Below are positions 35,058 to 45,359 of a DNA stretch of 64,000 bases, in pieces (the first letter of the stretch is position 1; each line of letters begins with the position of its first letter). Where the stretch lies: NCBI GenBank assembly GCA_963766605.1, contig CAVYAT010000001.1:62001-126000 (forward strand), in the 5' to 3' direction. Position numbers and translations under genes: made by a program. The notes under the pieces are model-generated. The model was not told the origin of the DNA. It saw nothing but the letters and a program-made list of their open reading frames with translations, and searched no databases. The DNA comes from AC-49 sp963766605. Lineage in GTDB: Bacteria > Actinomycetota > Thermoleophilia > Solirubrobacterales > Solirubrobacteraceae.

Positions 35058-35321
35058 TCAGCTGTAGCCCCCGCCCGGGAAGGCGACGAGCCGGTACGTG
35101 TGCGGGTCGCCGGCTCCGTCTACGACGTAGATGAGGCAACCGTCTTGGCGCAGGCAACGGAGCAGCAAACGCGAGCCGGCACCCTGCGCGATGTACGTTC
35201 CGTCTTCTTCGCGTGTGAACGCCCTGGCGGCATAGCGTCCCCAGTCGATCCACTCCCCGGCGCTGGTAAGACACTCGAGGACGAACACCTCGGGCATTTC
35301 GATCTCGCGGTACCGGGACAC
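35058..35321 (-). CDS. Hypothetical protein downstream of DUF429 gene
   Basis: An 87-residue compact beta-rich protein (VFVLECLTSAGEWIDWGRYA ... EEDGTYIAQGAGSRLLLR ... HTYRLVAFPGG). The ATG at 35321 lies 3 bp beyond the DUF429 gene stop at 35324, so the two are one operon. No known family. Confidence 0.6.
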   Translation of the reverse strand: MSRYREIEMPEVFVLECLTSAGEWIDWGRYAARAFTREEDGTYIAQGAGSRLLLRCLRQDGCLIYVVDGAGDPHTYRLVAFPGGGYS

Positions 35322-35323
35322 GA

Positions 35324-36142
35324 CTACTGCTGGGCTCGCTGGGTGGTCCGTGCACGAGCGATGATCGTGGGGAGTGGCCTGTCCGGCGGCGAGTCAGGCT
35401 CGATGCCGAGAACCTGACAACGAGATGTCCCCTTCTGATGCCACAGGGCGGCTGTCCACGCGCACAGCGCCGCGTCGAGGAGATCCTCGCGCTCCTTGTA
35501 TGCCGCCGCCTTGCTCGGAGACGGAACGTCGATGAGTTCATTCGTCGCGTGGTGCGACGTCAGGTCCATCGGAACGTCGTGATCGCGGAGGCACGAAAGG
35601 CGACGGATGAGTTCGTCGCATGCGGCAATACGGATGGGCCATGCCTCAGCGGCCGGCATCCCCTTCTTCGCTCGCTTGTAGGGGGGCCGCTTCTCGTCGT
35701 AGCCGAGCTCTTCGGTACCGACGATCGTCGCGTACGGGTAGCACTCGCTCACGATGCGTCCCGCAGTTGGTGGGCCATGCCGGCCATCGTCGTATCGCCA
35801 GCCCAGGCGTTCCAGCCTCTTGAGAAGGCGCACACCCGCCTGCCGAGGCGACGAGCGATTGGTCGAGTTGGCGTAAACCCACCAGCGACCGTAGCGCTGC
35901 CCGACCTGGCGCTCGGCAGCCCGCTGCCCGGTGGCGTTCTCGACTACAAGCGCGGCGTCTACGAAGAGCAGTGCGTCCTCGCCGCCGTGGTCCGCGATCC
36001 AAGCCAGGGTCTCGTCGAGCCCGACGGTCCAGCCGGCATCAGCTATGGCTCCGCTGACATCGAGCGCGACGACGCCGCTCTTGTTGGCTGGTTTGGCCTC
36101 ACTTCCCTCACCCCATGCGAGGTCGATCCCGAGATATCGCAC
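35324..36142 (-). CDS. DUF429-family (predicted RNase H-fold nuclease) protein
   Basis: A 272-residue protein. YLGIDLAWGEGS at the start carries the first Asp of an RNase H-like core. DALLFVDAALVVENATGQRAAE holds the second acidic strand with the PL-x-VxN-like segment of DUF429. YPYATIVGTEELGYDEKRPPYK is the hallmark central region, and DLLDAALCAWTAALW gives the C-terminal acidic helix. The family is predicted to be a nuclease of unknown target. It is located between the coupling protein and the relaxase remnant, in the same direction as the relaxase. Confidence 0.85.
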   Translation of the reverse strand: MRYLGIDLAWGEGSEAKPANKSGVVALDVSGAIADAGWTVGLDETLAWIADHGGEDALLFVDAALVVENATGQRAAERQVGQRYGRWWVYANSTNRSSPRQAGVRLLKRLERLGWRYDDGRHGPPTAGRIVSECYPYATIVGTEELGYDEKRPPYKRAKKGMPAAEAWPIRIAACDELIRRLSCLRDHDVPMDLTSHHATNELIDVPSPSKAAAYKEREDLLDAALCAWTAALWHQKGTSRCQVLGIEPDSPPDRPLPTIIARARTTQRAQQ

Positions 36143-36276
36143 CGCTCGACTCTCTCAGAACCAGGGGCGCCGCTGCTTGTCCGCCCAGGGCCTCCGTCGT
36201 CGGATAGCGTGACGCGCCTTGGGACCTCAACCGGATGACTACCCTGACGCAGCGCCGGATACGAGCGCCGGAGTCG

Positions 36277-39237
36277 CTAAACATCGGGCGCGTACCCTTC
36301 GAACTCGATCTCGGCCGGATGCAGTGGGCCAGAATCGGGTGTCCGGACGTCTCTTGCGTCCGCGAGCAGGTTGACGGCGTCGATCAGCTCGACGGGAGAA
36401 CGAGCCGTGACGTCGATGCCGAGGTCGTGGAGATCCTCTCCGTGCTGCTCGAGCCAGGTCGCGGCGGTCGCGTTGCCGATCGCGAGCTGTTCCGCGGTTC
36501 GCGTGATCTCGGCGCTCCAGTGGTCGATGGCCAACCTCTGGGCCTCCAGACGGGTCTCGATCGCTGCGCGGGCGGCGCGCCTGAACGGACCGGTTGCCGC
36601 GAGCGCGCGTTCGGCCTCGGCGATCCGTGCTTGGGCCGCCGCGAGTTCCTCGGCGGCGATGCGGTGCTCACTGTCGGCTCGGTGGAGGCGTCGAGCCTCA
36701 GCGGGCATCGAGCTGGAGAGGTCTCGTACATCGACGACCTCGGACAGGCCTTTCTCACGCCCGGACGCGAGCTGCTGGGCCCGGCTGCGTTCGAGGTGGC
36801 GGACGTCGACGGGCTCCAGGTGGTCGCTGCTCTCGAGGCCCGGAAGTGCGCGCTGGGGCTCCGCGGAGGTGACGTGGAACGTTGCATGATCGCGGTGGCG
36901 TGACAGCGCGGTGTAGCCCCACTCGCGATACAGCTCGTCGGATCCAAGGACGTGGGTGCGGTCGACGGTGGCGCCCTGGAGGCGGTGCGCGGTCATCGCG
37001 TAGCCGTGGTCGACAGCGTCTGTCGAGATACCGCGCCGGTAGCTCGACCTCGCGCTCGCCGAGTGGACGCGGACGAGCGCGTCTCCTCGTTGATCGAGGT
37101 CGACGATCGGCCGCGTTCGCCGTTGACGACGTCGAGGATCCGGTCGTTGCGTGTCGGTCACGACGTGGTCGCCGGGCGCGAACGCCGCGGGGCCGGCGCA
37201 CGATCTCGTCGCGGTTCGAGTTCGCCGGCCGCGCGCATCCGTTCGCGGGCGCGCTCGTTGAGGTCGGCGACGTCGCGGCGTCGCAGCGCGACCATCACGC
37301 CTCGCCGGTCGGGTGCGTCCGGTGCGGTCCCGCCACCAGCCGTCGACGAGCGCTTCACGGGTCTGCATCGGCGTTTGGCCCGGCGATGAGTCGCCCGTGG
37401 TCGCGGTAGGCGGCGGCCCACTCGTTGACGTCGCCGTCGCGCAGCTCCAGGAGCGCGGCGCGGTCCCAGTGCTCGGCGCTGGCGGCGCACTTCGCGCAGC
37501 TCCAGCGCGCCGAGCTGATCGGCGAGCGCGCGAAACGCGCCGCCGGCATCGATCTCGGGGAGCTGGCGGTCGTCGCCGACGAGGACGAGCTTCGCCCCGA
37601 CCGCTTCGGCGTGCTGCGGCGAGCCGGTGCGAGGTCGCGTGTGCCGACCATGCCGGCTTCGTCGACGATGAGCACGCTGCCGAGCTCCAGCCCGTAGCCG
37701 TGGTCGATGTCGAGCTTGAGGCGGGCGATCGTCGTCGACGGGATCCTGCGCTGGTCGCGCAGCTCCATCGCCGCGCGCGCCGACAGCGCGCAGCCGACGA
37801 CGCGGACCCCCGACTGGCTCCCACGCTTCGCGCGCGGCGTCGAGCGCGAACGTCTTGCCGGTTCCGGCCGCGGACCGCACGACCTGGATGCCGTCGCCGG
37901 AGGTCACGAGCCGGTCGACGAGGTCGATCTGCTCGGCGGCGATGCTGGGGCGGCCGGCGACCGCGGCATCGACGGCCGTCGCGCGATGCCCACGCGCGAC
38001 GTCCGTGCGCTGGCGGCGCTCGGCGACGGCGAGCAGGTCCTGCTCGATCTCGAGCAGCTCCGCGGGTCGAGAACAGCGGCTCCGAGATCCCGCCGTCGAC
38101 GCGAGCCAGCTCGACCACGTCGTGCGCTGCAGCCAGGCGTCGGCGAGCGCCTCGATGTCGGCGGACGGTCGCGCCGTCGCGGTGCGCCTGCGGCCCAAGC
38201 CTGGACAACGGCCCGGCGGTCGAACGTGCTCGCCTCGCGCGTGACGCCGCGCGCGCCGGCGAGCTCGGCCGCCGACCGCCCGTAGTCGAGGCTCCGCGCG
38301 ATCGAAGCGCTCGCGCGCGGTCGAGCACCTCGTCGAGGTCTCGCGCGGCCGAAGCCGTGCTCCTGCGCGCGGGCTCGCCAGTCGGCGCGCAGCCGGTCGA
38401 CCGGGACGCCGTACTCCTTGCGCCGGCGGGTGTCGAGCGTCGCGACTCGCGCCGCCGCCGGCGACCGCTGGCCGCGGCGCGCGAGCTGCCGGGTGATCTC
38501 GGCGCGCCGCTGGGAGAAGTGATGGATCAGCTGCCCGCGGGACCCCGCTGATCTCCGCCGCGCCCTTGGCCACCGGCGTCCAGTCGACGCCGAGGCGCTC
38601 GCTGAGCTCGCGCGCGCAGCGCCGCCTGGTAGAGGTAGCCGGCGGTCTTGGCGTGGCGGTACAGGCGCCGCGCGTCCAGCGAGCCCCAGCGGCCGTCGGC
38701 GCCGCGCGACGCCGTTGGCGACGACGACGTGGGTGTGCAGCTGCGGGTCGCCGGCGCGCGATGTGCGGTGCCGGAACGCTGCGGCGAGGAACCCGTCGGC
38801 CGCGACGCTCTCCGTGCCGCCCTTGCCGCGTCGCGTCTGGCAGGCGTGGCGCTCGAGGTAGCCGAGCGCGTCGCTGACGGCGCGCGTCGTGCGCGTCGCG
38901 GACCGCCGTGAGACGTCCGGTCGCCCCGACGCCGTAGAGGATGCTCACGCTCTTCGGCGCGCTGAACGTGAGATCGAAACCCAGTCGTCGTGCGCGGCCT
39001 GCCGCTGGCGGATCGGCTGCGTCGCGCGGGATGCAGGCCGTCGAGCAGCGCCCGCAGCGCGCGCCTCGGAAACCTCGTCGTCGCTCTCCTCCGGCCCCCA
39101 ACCCGAGCCGATCCATCGGCCCGGAGCCTCGCCCCTGCCGGCGTAGTAGTCCTCGCGCCCCGGGCCACGGCCTGGGTGTAGTAGCGCGCCCCGCGGCCTC
39201 CGGCAGAGAGCTTTCCGATCGACAGCATCGCCCCCAT
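36277..39237 (-). pseudogene. MobF (TrwC/TraA-like) relaxase-helicase, multiply frameshifted
   Basis: The minus strand reads as a MobF relaxase in pieces. MLSIGKLSAGGRGARYYTQ starts it (ATG 39228 or 39237), and GFDLTFSAPKSVSILYGVG is the TrwC motif. Then come fragments of the His-triad region, helicase Walker A SAAGTGKTFALDAA, LVLVGDDRQLPEIDAGGAF, and the C-terminal GYAMTAHRLQGATVDRTHV with YTALSRHRDHATFHV. Frame changes are frequent (at least six) upstream of ~37120, whereas the last ~280 codons are uninterrupted. The element can no longer nick its own oriT unless the sequence is in error. A LexA box precedes it. Confidence 0.9.
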
Positions 39238-39450
39238 GTCGCGCGAAGTCGCAAGCACCCCCCTGTGGGTGCACGTGTGTGTCCGGGCTGTGACGTGTGA
39301 GCGGGGATCGGTGCGACGGCGAGCGGCAGCGTGCAGGCGCTGCGGTAGCGGTGGGCTGGGACGCGTCGCGGAGTCAGGGCGCAGTGGCGACTCTGGACGG
39401 CGTGTGAGCGGATGGGAGTGGCAGCGCAGCGAGGAAGTGGTGGACAGTCG

Positions 39451-39470
39451 ATGCGAACATGCGTTCGCAT
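39451..39470. promoter_or_regulatory. LexA (SOS) box
   Basis: ATGCGAAC-ATGC-GTTCGCAT is a perfect 20-bp palindrome. Its core CGAACATGCGTTCG (39454-39467) fits the Gram-positive/actinobacterial SOS-box consensus CGAAC-RNRY-GTTCG in every position. It lies between the divergent relaxase remnant and the gene at 39495, so DNA damage probably controlled one or both. Confidence 0.8.
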
Positions 39471-39494
39471 GACAGTAGCGGGAGCCCTGGGACG

Positions 39495-39781
39495 ATGTTT
39501 CGCAAGGCGCTGATCCACGGCAATCTCGCGCTCGCGCTCGACACCGCGCGCGAGCTGCCCTACGTTCGGCGCTCGAGGACGCTCTGCGGCTCGTCGTGCT
39601 GATGGCGGCCAAGCGCGACCCGCTCTACGACAGCGCCGCGGCGCGTTTTGCTCAGCGCGTCATCTCCGAGCGCCGGCTCAGCGTTGACGATGCCCGGCGT
39701 CTGCTCGCGTTGGTCGAGGCGCTGCCCCACGCGCCCGGAGGGATCGCAGTCGCACTGCAACGGTTCGTCGCGCCGCGCTGA
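39495..39781 (+). pseudogene. Small hypothetical gene with a frameshift, divergent from relaxase
   Basis: ATG 39495 opens MFRKALIHGNLALALDTARELP. The frame then closes, but the next frame continues naturally as LEDALRLVVLMAAKRDPLYDSAA ... LLALVEALPHAPGG to a stop at 39781. A single-base change near 39570 would join them into one ~95-residue helical protein. It shares the LexA-box intergenic region with the relaxase and converges on integrase 3. Confidence 0.6.
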
Positions 39782-39782
39782 A

Positions 39783-41024
39783 CTAGCGACGCGGGCTCTG
39801 ACCAGTCCGGCCGGGCTGTGCGAACGCCCGCTCGACAAGCAGCCGCTCGCCGTTGAGGTCTGCGGCGTAGTGCGTGTAGATCTCGGTCGTGCTCGCGTCG
39901 GCGTGGCCCATCCAGGCCTGCAGCGAGCGGATCGGGGCGCCGACGGCGGCCATGCGCGTTCCGAAGGTGTGGCGCAGCTCATGGAAGGTCAGGTCCGGGA
40001 CACCGGCGCGGCGGACGGCGTCGCGAAAGCGTTTGCGGATCTTTGACGCGTCGGCGACATGCCCGGTGATCGGATGGGCGAACACGAGGTCACGCTCGTC
40101 CTGCCAATCGCTCTCGGTGAAGTGGTGCTCGAGCTCGGCGGCGAGCGAGTCGGCCATCGGAACACTGCGCCCCTGGTGGGACTTGGGCGTGTCGAACGCG
40201 CCGCGGGAGTAGCTCTCCGCGACGCGGACGCGCGAGGCGGCCCAGTCGATGTCCGACCAGCGCAGCGCGAGCAGTTCGCCCTGGCGGAGTCCCGTCATCG
40301 CAGCCGTGCGGTACAGGACCCGTTCCATGGCGCCAAGCTCGTCGTCGGGCACTGCGCGAATCACCGCCTCGAGCTCTTCGACACTCAGGAACCGCAGGCG
40401 GCGATGCTTCCATCGCGGCGCCTTCGGACGGTCGGCGAGCGTGACCGGGTTGGTGCTCGCCCACTCGCGCTTGATCGAGAATCGATACATGCCGCCGAGG
40501 AATGTCAGGTGCTTGAGGACTGTCGTCGAGGCGTAGCCGGCCCGCTTCTTCGCGAGGATGTACGCCTCGATCTCCGACCAGTGGATGTCGGCGATCGGGC
40601 GCTCGCCGAAGTACGGGACGAGATGGACGCGGAGATAGCCGCGGTAGTCGGCAATCGTCGTGCGCTTCCGCTCCTTGATGAGCGCGAGGTGCTCGACGTA
40701 GACGTCGCCGGCCTCGGCGATCGTCGGCAGGCGCATGTCGCTCGCTGTAAGGCCGGTGGCGGCGGACGCCTCGGTCTCGCGGGACCGCTGGGAGCTGACC
40801 GGCGGAGCCGCACGGTCGCCTCCGCGGTCGGCGCGCATCAGGCGGCGCAGCTCCGCTTCCGCCTTCGTCGGCGTCAGGCCACCCGGATCCCGTCGCGACC
40901 GCTTGACAGCGAGGCGCCGCTTGACTCGTCGCCCCTCGGGCGTCCACCAGAGGCCGTACCACGTCTCTCGACCGTTCTTGTCGGCTCGTGTGTACAGGCT
41001 GCCGGTCCCGTACGAGCGGCGCAT
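39783..41024 (-). CDS. Tyrosine recombinase (third integrase)
   Basis: A 413-residue integrase, intact. N-terminal SYGTGSLYTRADKNGRE arm-binding domain, a linker longer than in the other two, a core-binding domain around 105-200, and a catalytic domain with GLRQGELLALRW (Arg), HELRHTFG (His-x-x-Arg), GHADAS (His) and EIYTHYA (Tyr). It is more distant from integrase 1 than integrase 1 is from the broken copy at 23788. It is not next to any tRNA-fMet copy and may come from a third element nested in element B, or serve that element's relaxase module. Confidence 0.9.
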   Translation of the reverse strand: MRRSYGTGSLYTRADKNGRETWYGLWWTPEGRRVKRRLAVKRSRRDPGGLTPTKAEAELRRLMRADRGGDRAAPPVSSQRSRETEASAATGLTASDMRLPTIAEAGDVYVEHLALIKERKRTTIADYRGYLRVHLVPYFGERPIADIHWSEIEAYILAKKRAGYASTTVLKHLTFLGGMYRFSIKREWASTNPVTLADRPKAPRWKHRRLRFLSVEELEAVIRAVPDDELGAMERVLYRTAAMTGLRQGELLALRWSDIDWAASRVRVAESYSRGAFDTPKSHQGRSVPMADSLAAELEHHFTESDWQDERDLVFAHPITGHVADASKIRKRFRDAVRRAGVPDLTFHELRHTFGTRMAAVGAPIRSLQAWMGHADASTTEIYTHYAADLNGERLLVERAFAQPGRTGQSPRR

Positions 41025-41431
41025 CGGGTGATTTTCGCTCTGTCAGCCGGGCAACGCGTTCTGACCGACCGGGTGTGTCCCGTGAGCGATCGACACCGCC
41101 GCGACGCTCGTGATCAGGCCTTGTGGGCGACGCGGCCAGACATCAAGTTCCCCCTCCCAGCGTCCACACCGAGATACGCGCGATCATTTTCCCGACGCCG
41201 GTGCGCACCCGCGGTTCCGCGAGCGCCGATAGCCCGAGAGCGCCACCACGCTCTCGCTGCCGCCGGTCGCAGAGTCCTCACCTCGCCCGCGACGATCGGA
41301 GGGGCGTCGTCGCAGCTCGCCCTACGGGCCAGGGTTGCCTGGTCGTGGGCCCGTCCGCAACCCAAAACGAACGGGTGGATGAATCGCCTGAACCGCCCAC
41401 TGACGACCGGCGCGCCTACGCGAGGTCATCT
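41025..41431. other. Intergenic region between integrase 3 and the defence operon
   Basis: About 400 bp upstream of the integrase and downstream of the Z1 gene. Reading frames here lack starts, domains or consistent composition. Nothing further is supported. Confidence 0.5.
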
Positions 41432-44371
41432 TCACGCGTCCACGATTGGCTCGTCCGATCGACTTGAATCTCGCACCACGAAGCGTACGAGCGTGCCATC
41501 AGGCGATCCGGTCGACTCCGGCGCGACGAACACCAGCGCGATGACCACATCACCGTCCGCAAGGGCGGCAGGCACGGCTTGGTCATCGCCAGCTTCAACG
41601 ATGGGGTACACGAGCAAAGCGCCCCGGCGCGGACGCTGCAGCGAGTCCGCAAGCGGGTCCGAGAACTCCCCGACGCCGGCGATCCGGTCGGAAGCGAAGC
41701 GGTGTTTCGGGTCACTTATCGCTCCGAAGAGCGGATCGCGGCGCCGGTGCCGGCGAAACACGCTTAGAGGCCCTTCGCCGTAGATCGCCGACCGCGGGCC
41801 GCCCCCGGCGTGCTGCGGCAAAATGATCGCCCAGTCCTCGATCTGCGGTGGCTCGAGCCCGCTTAGCCATGTCAGGTCGGCGGCGAAGTGGTCGTGGGGC
41901 TGCCATCGAAGTCGTTTAAGCATCTCGATGAATTCCGGGTGCGAGATGGAGCCGTGCTTCGCTGGGTACGTCCGCGTCCCGTTCGCCGCGGGGTACCCGA
42001 ACCGTCCGTCCTCTGTGGCACCCAGTACGACCGGCCGGAGGATCTCCGCGTTCCGAGCGATCGCCTCTCGGCTCTTCGGGTATCCGACCGGTTCGAGGCG
42101 TTCACCCGGCGATCGTCTCTCGACCAGGCGAGCGTTGTACATCTTGTTCGAGGCGGCTGGCTTTAGCCAACCCAGATGTTGGGCGACGAGCGGAGGGACC
42201 TGCTGAGGGGTGATCGCCGGCACGCCGTCTTCGACGTTGGCGTAGCGCTCGAGCTCGACGCGAAAGAGCTCCTCAGATCGACATGCGGCCTCGAACGCGG
42301 TGTACAGATCGAAGGCCGTGGCCTTTGTGCCCGGAGCCCCGCGCGAGATGTACAGGCGGACGAGGTCTTCATAGCCGGCGCGAAAACCGAACCAGCGGCC
42401 CATCTGCATGAGCGTGTCCGCCTGTTTCGTCACGCGACGGTAGTACGAGATCGTGAGTCCCTCGACCGTGAAACCGCGCGCAAGCTTGGCACCACCAAGA
42501 AGGATGCGCCAGACGGCGCGGCTCTCGAAATCTACATCCTCCTTCGCAGCGTCCCTGTCGCCATTGACGATGAGGACAGGATCGTTCGCAGATCCCTCGA
42601 CCCGTGTCACGACCTCACCCACGTACGGGCGGACGTCCGCAAACGACGCGGGCACAGCCTCGGCGCTGTGGCGTGCGCACATGACCGGATATGCGTCGCG
42701 ATCAAACAACTCCTCAAGCCGCTTGACCCCGCCCGCTCCGTAGTAGCCAGACGTGCGCCACATCTCGCGGATGGTCGTGGCAAGTTCGCGGTGGGCCTCC
42801 TGCTTGACGGATTCATGGACAAGCATCGTGTGATGACGGAACCGACCGGGGGTCTCCGACGCGGCCTCTCTGAAGAGTTTGATCGCTCCGGTGAGTACAA
42901 ACGCGTCCAGTGCCTCTTGCAAGGCGTCCTCGGCCGTCTCATCATCAACTGAGCGCACGAAGGCAAGCTCGTTCGAGTTGGCGAAGGTCGGCACTTCGTC
43001 CTCCGCCAGCCGATCGAGATCGTGGAAATCACGCGCGCCCATGTACCCAGGCGCCCGGTCAAGCGCGAGAATGAAGTCTCGCGGGAACATGTCGACCGCG
43101 TCACTCGGGTCGACGAACACGTTCGCGAACGGGGTGGCAGTGTAGCCAACGTATTGGCCACGAGGCAGCAGCTGGAGGAGTTGCGAGATCAGATCGTTGA
43201 TCGCGGTGCGATCAGGGCTCCCGTCGGTCCACTTCTGGGGGTTCGACGTATTGATCGACGCCTGATCCGACTCGTCGTCAATGATCAGGGCGGGAATGTC
43301 TGCAAGCTTTGCGGTGATTCTCCTGAGGTCCGCTACCAGCTTCTTCATCACCGACTTGTTCTTCTTGACGATCGCGATGCGCGTCGGAACGCGGTGGAGG
43401 TTGACCGGGGAGTTCAGACGCTGGGCGGGATCGAGACGGTCGAAGTCAAGCGACGAGATGCCCTGCTTGAGGCTCTTGTAGTCACCCGCGTGTGTGGTGA
43501 GGCGATACACGTCTGATACGCCAACGGTCGACGGGAGGGCACCGTGTCGGACGAACGCGTCCCAGTCCGGATCTCCCAGGTAGTCGACGGAGAGCAAGGC
43601 CTCCTCGTCGTCATCGTCGATCCCGCGCATGAGATTGTCGTAGCCGACGAGTTCCTTGTCGATCCGCCGCTGGGTCTGGCCGCGCAGCAGATCGGTTGTC
43701 CCTGTGAGCACCACTATGAGGCGGTAGCCGGCATCGACGGCCTTTGCCACGACGCCCGTGAAGTTCGCCGTCTTACCACTCTGGACATAGCCGACCACGA
43801 GCCCCTTAGCCTGGTAGGCGTCCTCCCTCTCGGGGTCCGCGAGCCGCTCAACAATTCTGGATGTGTTGAGGTCAAGCGCCGCGATCGCGTTCTCATCCCA
43901 GCCGCGGCGCGCGAGGTACTCCGCGTAGTGCTGCCAGTAGAACGGAACATGTTCCGCCATCACGCGGCCGTACCAGGGCTTGAACTCGCGACTCACGACT
44001 ACTGCGTCGTCGCTTGCGACAGGCATCGCGTTGTCGAACGCTTCGCGCAGCGGGGCTCCGAGCGCGAGCAATTCGTAGATACGAGCTCGGCGCTCGATTG
44101 TGCGCGGCGCCGTGCCTGCGTCCCAAGCGCCGAGCATGTCAGCGTCCCAGGTCGCGAGGGTCAGGCGCAGCTTGGTCAGGAGCCGGTCCCCGACGGCGGC
44201 GCCCGCGATGTGAGCGACAAGGGCCAGCGGGTCGGCCAGAGCGGGGTCGCCGCGTTCCTCCGCCTCGAAGCGCACCCGCCGCTCGAGCCCACTTGGCCCT
44301 CCAGTCTGCATTGCACCGAGAGTCGCGGCGTAGATGTCGTACAGCCCGTCGTGCGTCACCGCGTCAGCCAT
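41432..44371 (-). CDS. Z1-domain superfamily-II helicase-like ATPase of restriction system
   Basis: A 979-residue protein. The ATG at 44371 overlaps the PD-(D/E)XK gene by 8 bp; the longer frame upstream lies inside that gene. Helicase motifs: Walker A VVGYVQSGKTANFTG at 192-206, DDES (365-368, DEXX-like), GYTATPF at 409-415, and QMGRWFGFRAGYEDLVRLY, the Z1 signature with the arginine finger. Z1 proteins are SF2 ATPases found in MutL/MORC-type restriction-modification clusters (Iyer, Abhiman and Aravind 2008). It is likely the motor that translocates on DNA or remodels it for the nuclease. Last gene of the operon. Confidence 0.92.
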   Translation of the reverse strand: MADAVTHDGLYDIYAATLGAMQTGGPSGLERRVRFEAEERGDPALADPLALVAHIAGAAVGDRLLTKLRLTLATWDADMLGAWDAGTAPRTIERRARIYELLALGAPLREAFDNAMPVASDDAVVVSREFKPWYGRVMAEHVPFYWQHYAEYLARRGWDENAIAALDLNTSRIVERLADPEREDAYQAKGLVVGYVQSGKTANFTGVVAKAVDAGYRLIVVLTGTTDLLRGQTQRRIDKELVGYDNLMRGIDDDDEEALLSVDYLGDPDWDAFVRHGALPSTVGVSDVYRLTTHAGDYKSLKQGISSLDFDRLDPAQRLNSPVNLHRVPTRIAIVKKNKSVMKKLVADLRRITAKLADIPALIIDDESDQASINTSNPQKWTDGSPDRTAINDLISQLLQLLPRGQYVGYTATPFANVFVDPSDAVDMFPRDFILALDRAPGYMGARDFHDLDRLAEDEVPTFANSNELAFVRSVDDETAEDALQEALDAFVLTGAIKLFREAASETPGRFRHHTMLVHESVKQEAHRELATTIREMWRTSGYYGAGGVKRLEELFDRDAYPVMCARHSAEAVPASFADVRPYVGEVVTRVEGSANDPVLIVNGDRDAAKEDVDFESRAVWRILLGGAKLARGFTVEGLTISYYRRVTKQADTLMQMGRWFGFRAGYEDLVRLYISRGAPGTKATAFDLYTAFEAACRSEELFRVELERYANVEDGVPAITPQQVPPLVAQHLGWLKPAASNKMYNARLVERRSPGERLEPVGYPKSREAIARNAEILRPVVLGATEDGRFGYPAANGTRTYPAKHGSISHPEFIEMLKRLRWQPHDHFAADLTWLSGLEPPQIEDWAIILPQHAGGGPRSAIYGEGPLSVFRRHRRRDPLFGAISDPKHRFASDRIAGVGEFSDPLADSLQRPRRGALLVYPIVEAGDDQAVPAALADGDVVIALVFVAPESTGSPDGTLVRFVVRDSSRSDEPIVDA

Positions 44372-45359
44372 GAACCGAAGCCCCCATGTGGTCGACGATT
44401 GCGGACAATGCGGACGGAGGATCAGGTGACGAAGTGGTTCCGGTGAGGTCGAGCTCGTAGCTGACCTGTCCGAGCCGGCCGGCGTCAATCCCGGCACGCG
44501 AGAGCACCTCGCCGGTCAGGCGCGGCAGCGCGTCGCTCACCCTGAGAGCCAGGGGGACCGAACGCAGGTGCCACGTGTCCGCGTAGAGGTCACTCTGAGT
44601 CTCGTCCCAACCGACGGCGTCGAGATTGTGCGCGACGCGTGAACGCTCTCCTCCACTTGCGCGTTCTAGTACGCGCGCGATGAGGTTCGGAAGCGTTGCA
44701 GAGCCCTGATCGCCGCCTCGCGTGATTTGAAGCGAGACGAGCCACAGCGGGACCGCGCCGGTCTCCACGAGTTGGGACAGCCCGTGAATCCAATGCCGCC
44801 GCTGTTCGCCGGAGGTCGTCTTCGTCTCAACGTCGGTGTTTGGGAACCCAAAGTCATGCTCCTCACCAAGACCGCCCCGCCAGGCGGTCGCTCGCGCCAC
44901 ACCGGTCGCCAGGACCGCGTCCACCATTAACAGCTCACCGAACAAGCCGACTTCCTGCTCATGACTCAGGCGGGTGCGTGTCGCGAGGATCGAGCCCCAA
45001 GTGTCGAGGGTCGTTTCGAACGCCGATGTCGGATCGACACCCCCCAGCTCTATACGATCAGCTACCGCCATCAGCATGGCGTGACCGTCAATGACGAGCC
45101 GAGGATCTGTCGTCGATATCTCGAGAAACCGGGTCGAGCCTCGAGTGACGACGCTTGCATCAACATGCCTGAGTTTGTTGACCGGCGGGTCGATCGTGCC
45201 GGTGATCGGAACGCTCAAAGTTAGGCGCCCCTGTTGCGAGTCGATTCGCAGCCTCACCTGGGCGGGGCCGGGCATCGAGACCACAACCGGCACGCCACTG
45301 TCCCAATGCTCCATAAGTGCCGCGGTGGTCAGATGGCGGCCGCTGGGAGCCTCAGTCAC
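44364..45359 (-). CDS. PD-(D/E)XK-motif protein (restriction endonuclease-like)
   Basis: A 331-residue protein starting at GTG 45359 in a GTGA overlap with the ATPase gene. GLFGELLMVDAVL (Glu142) is followed by EEHDFGF (Asp169) and DVETKTTSG (Glu178-x-Lys180), the complete PD-(D/E)XK layout. It is then followed by a helical C-terminal half. It is the probable nuclease of the system. Its N-terminal ~100 residues (VVVSMPGPAQVRLRID) may recognise partner or DNA. Tight coupling to Z1 and ATPase genes indicates one complex. Confidence 0.88.
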   Translation of the reverse strand: MTEAPSGRHLTTAALMEHWDSGVPVVVSMPGPAQVRLRIDSQQGRLTLSVPITGTIDPPVNKLRHVDASVVTRGSTRFLEISTTDPRLVIDGHAMLMAVADRIELGGVDPTSAFETTLDTWGSILATRTRLSHEQEVGLFGELLMVDAVLATGVARATAWRGGLGEEHDFGFPNTDVETKTTSGEQRRHWIHGLSQLVETGAVPLWLVSLQITRGGDQGSATLPNLIARVLERASGGERSRVAHNLDAVGWDETQSDLYADTWHLRSVPLALRVSDALPRLTGEVLSRAGIDAGRLGQVSYELDLTGTTSSPDPPSALSAIVDHMGASVHG

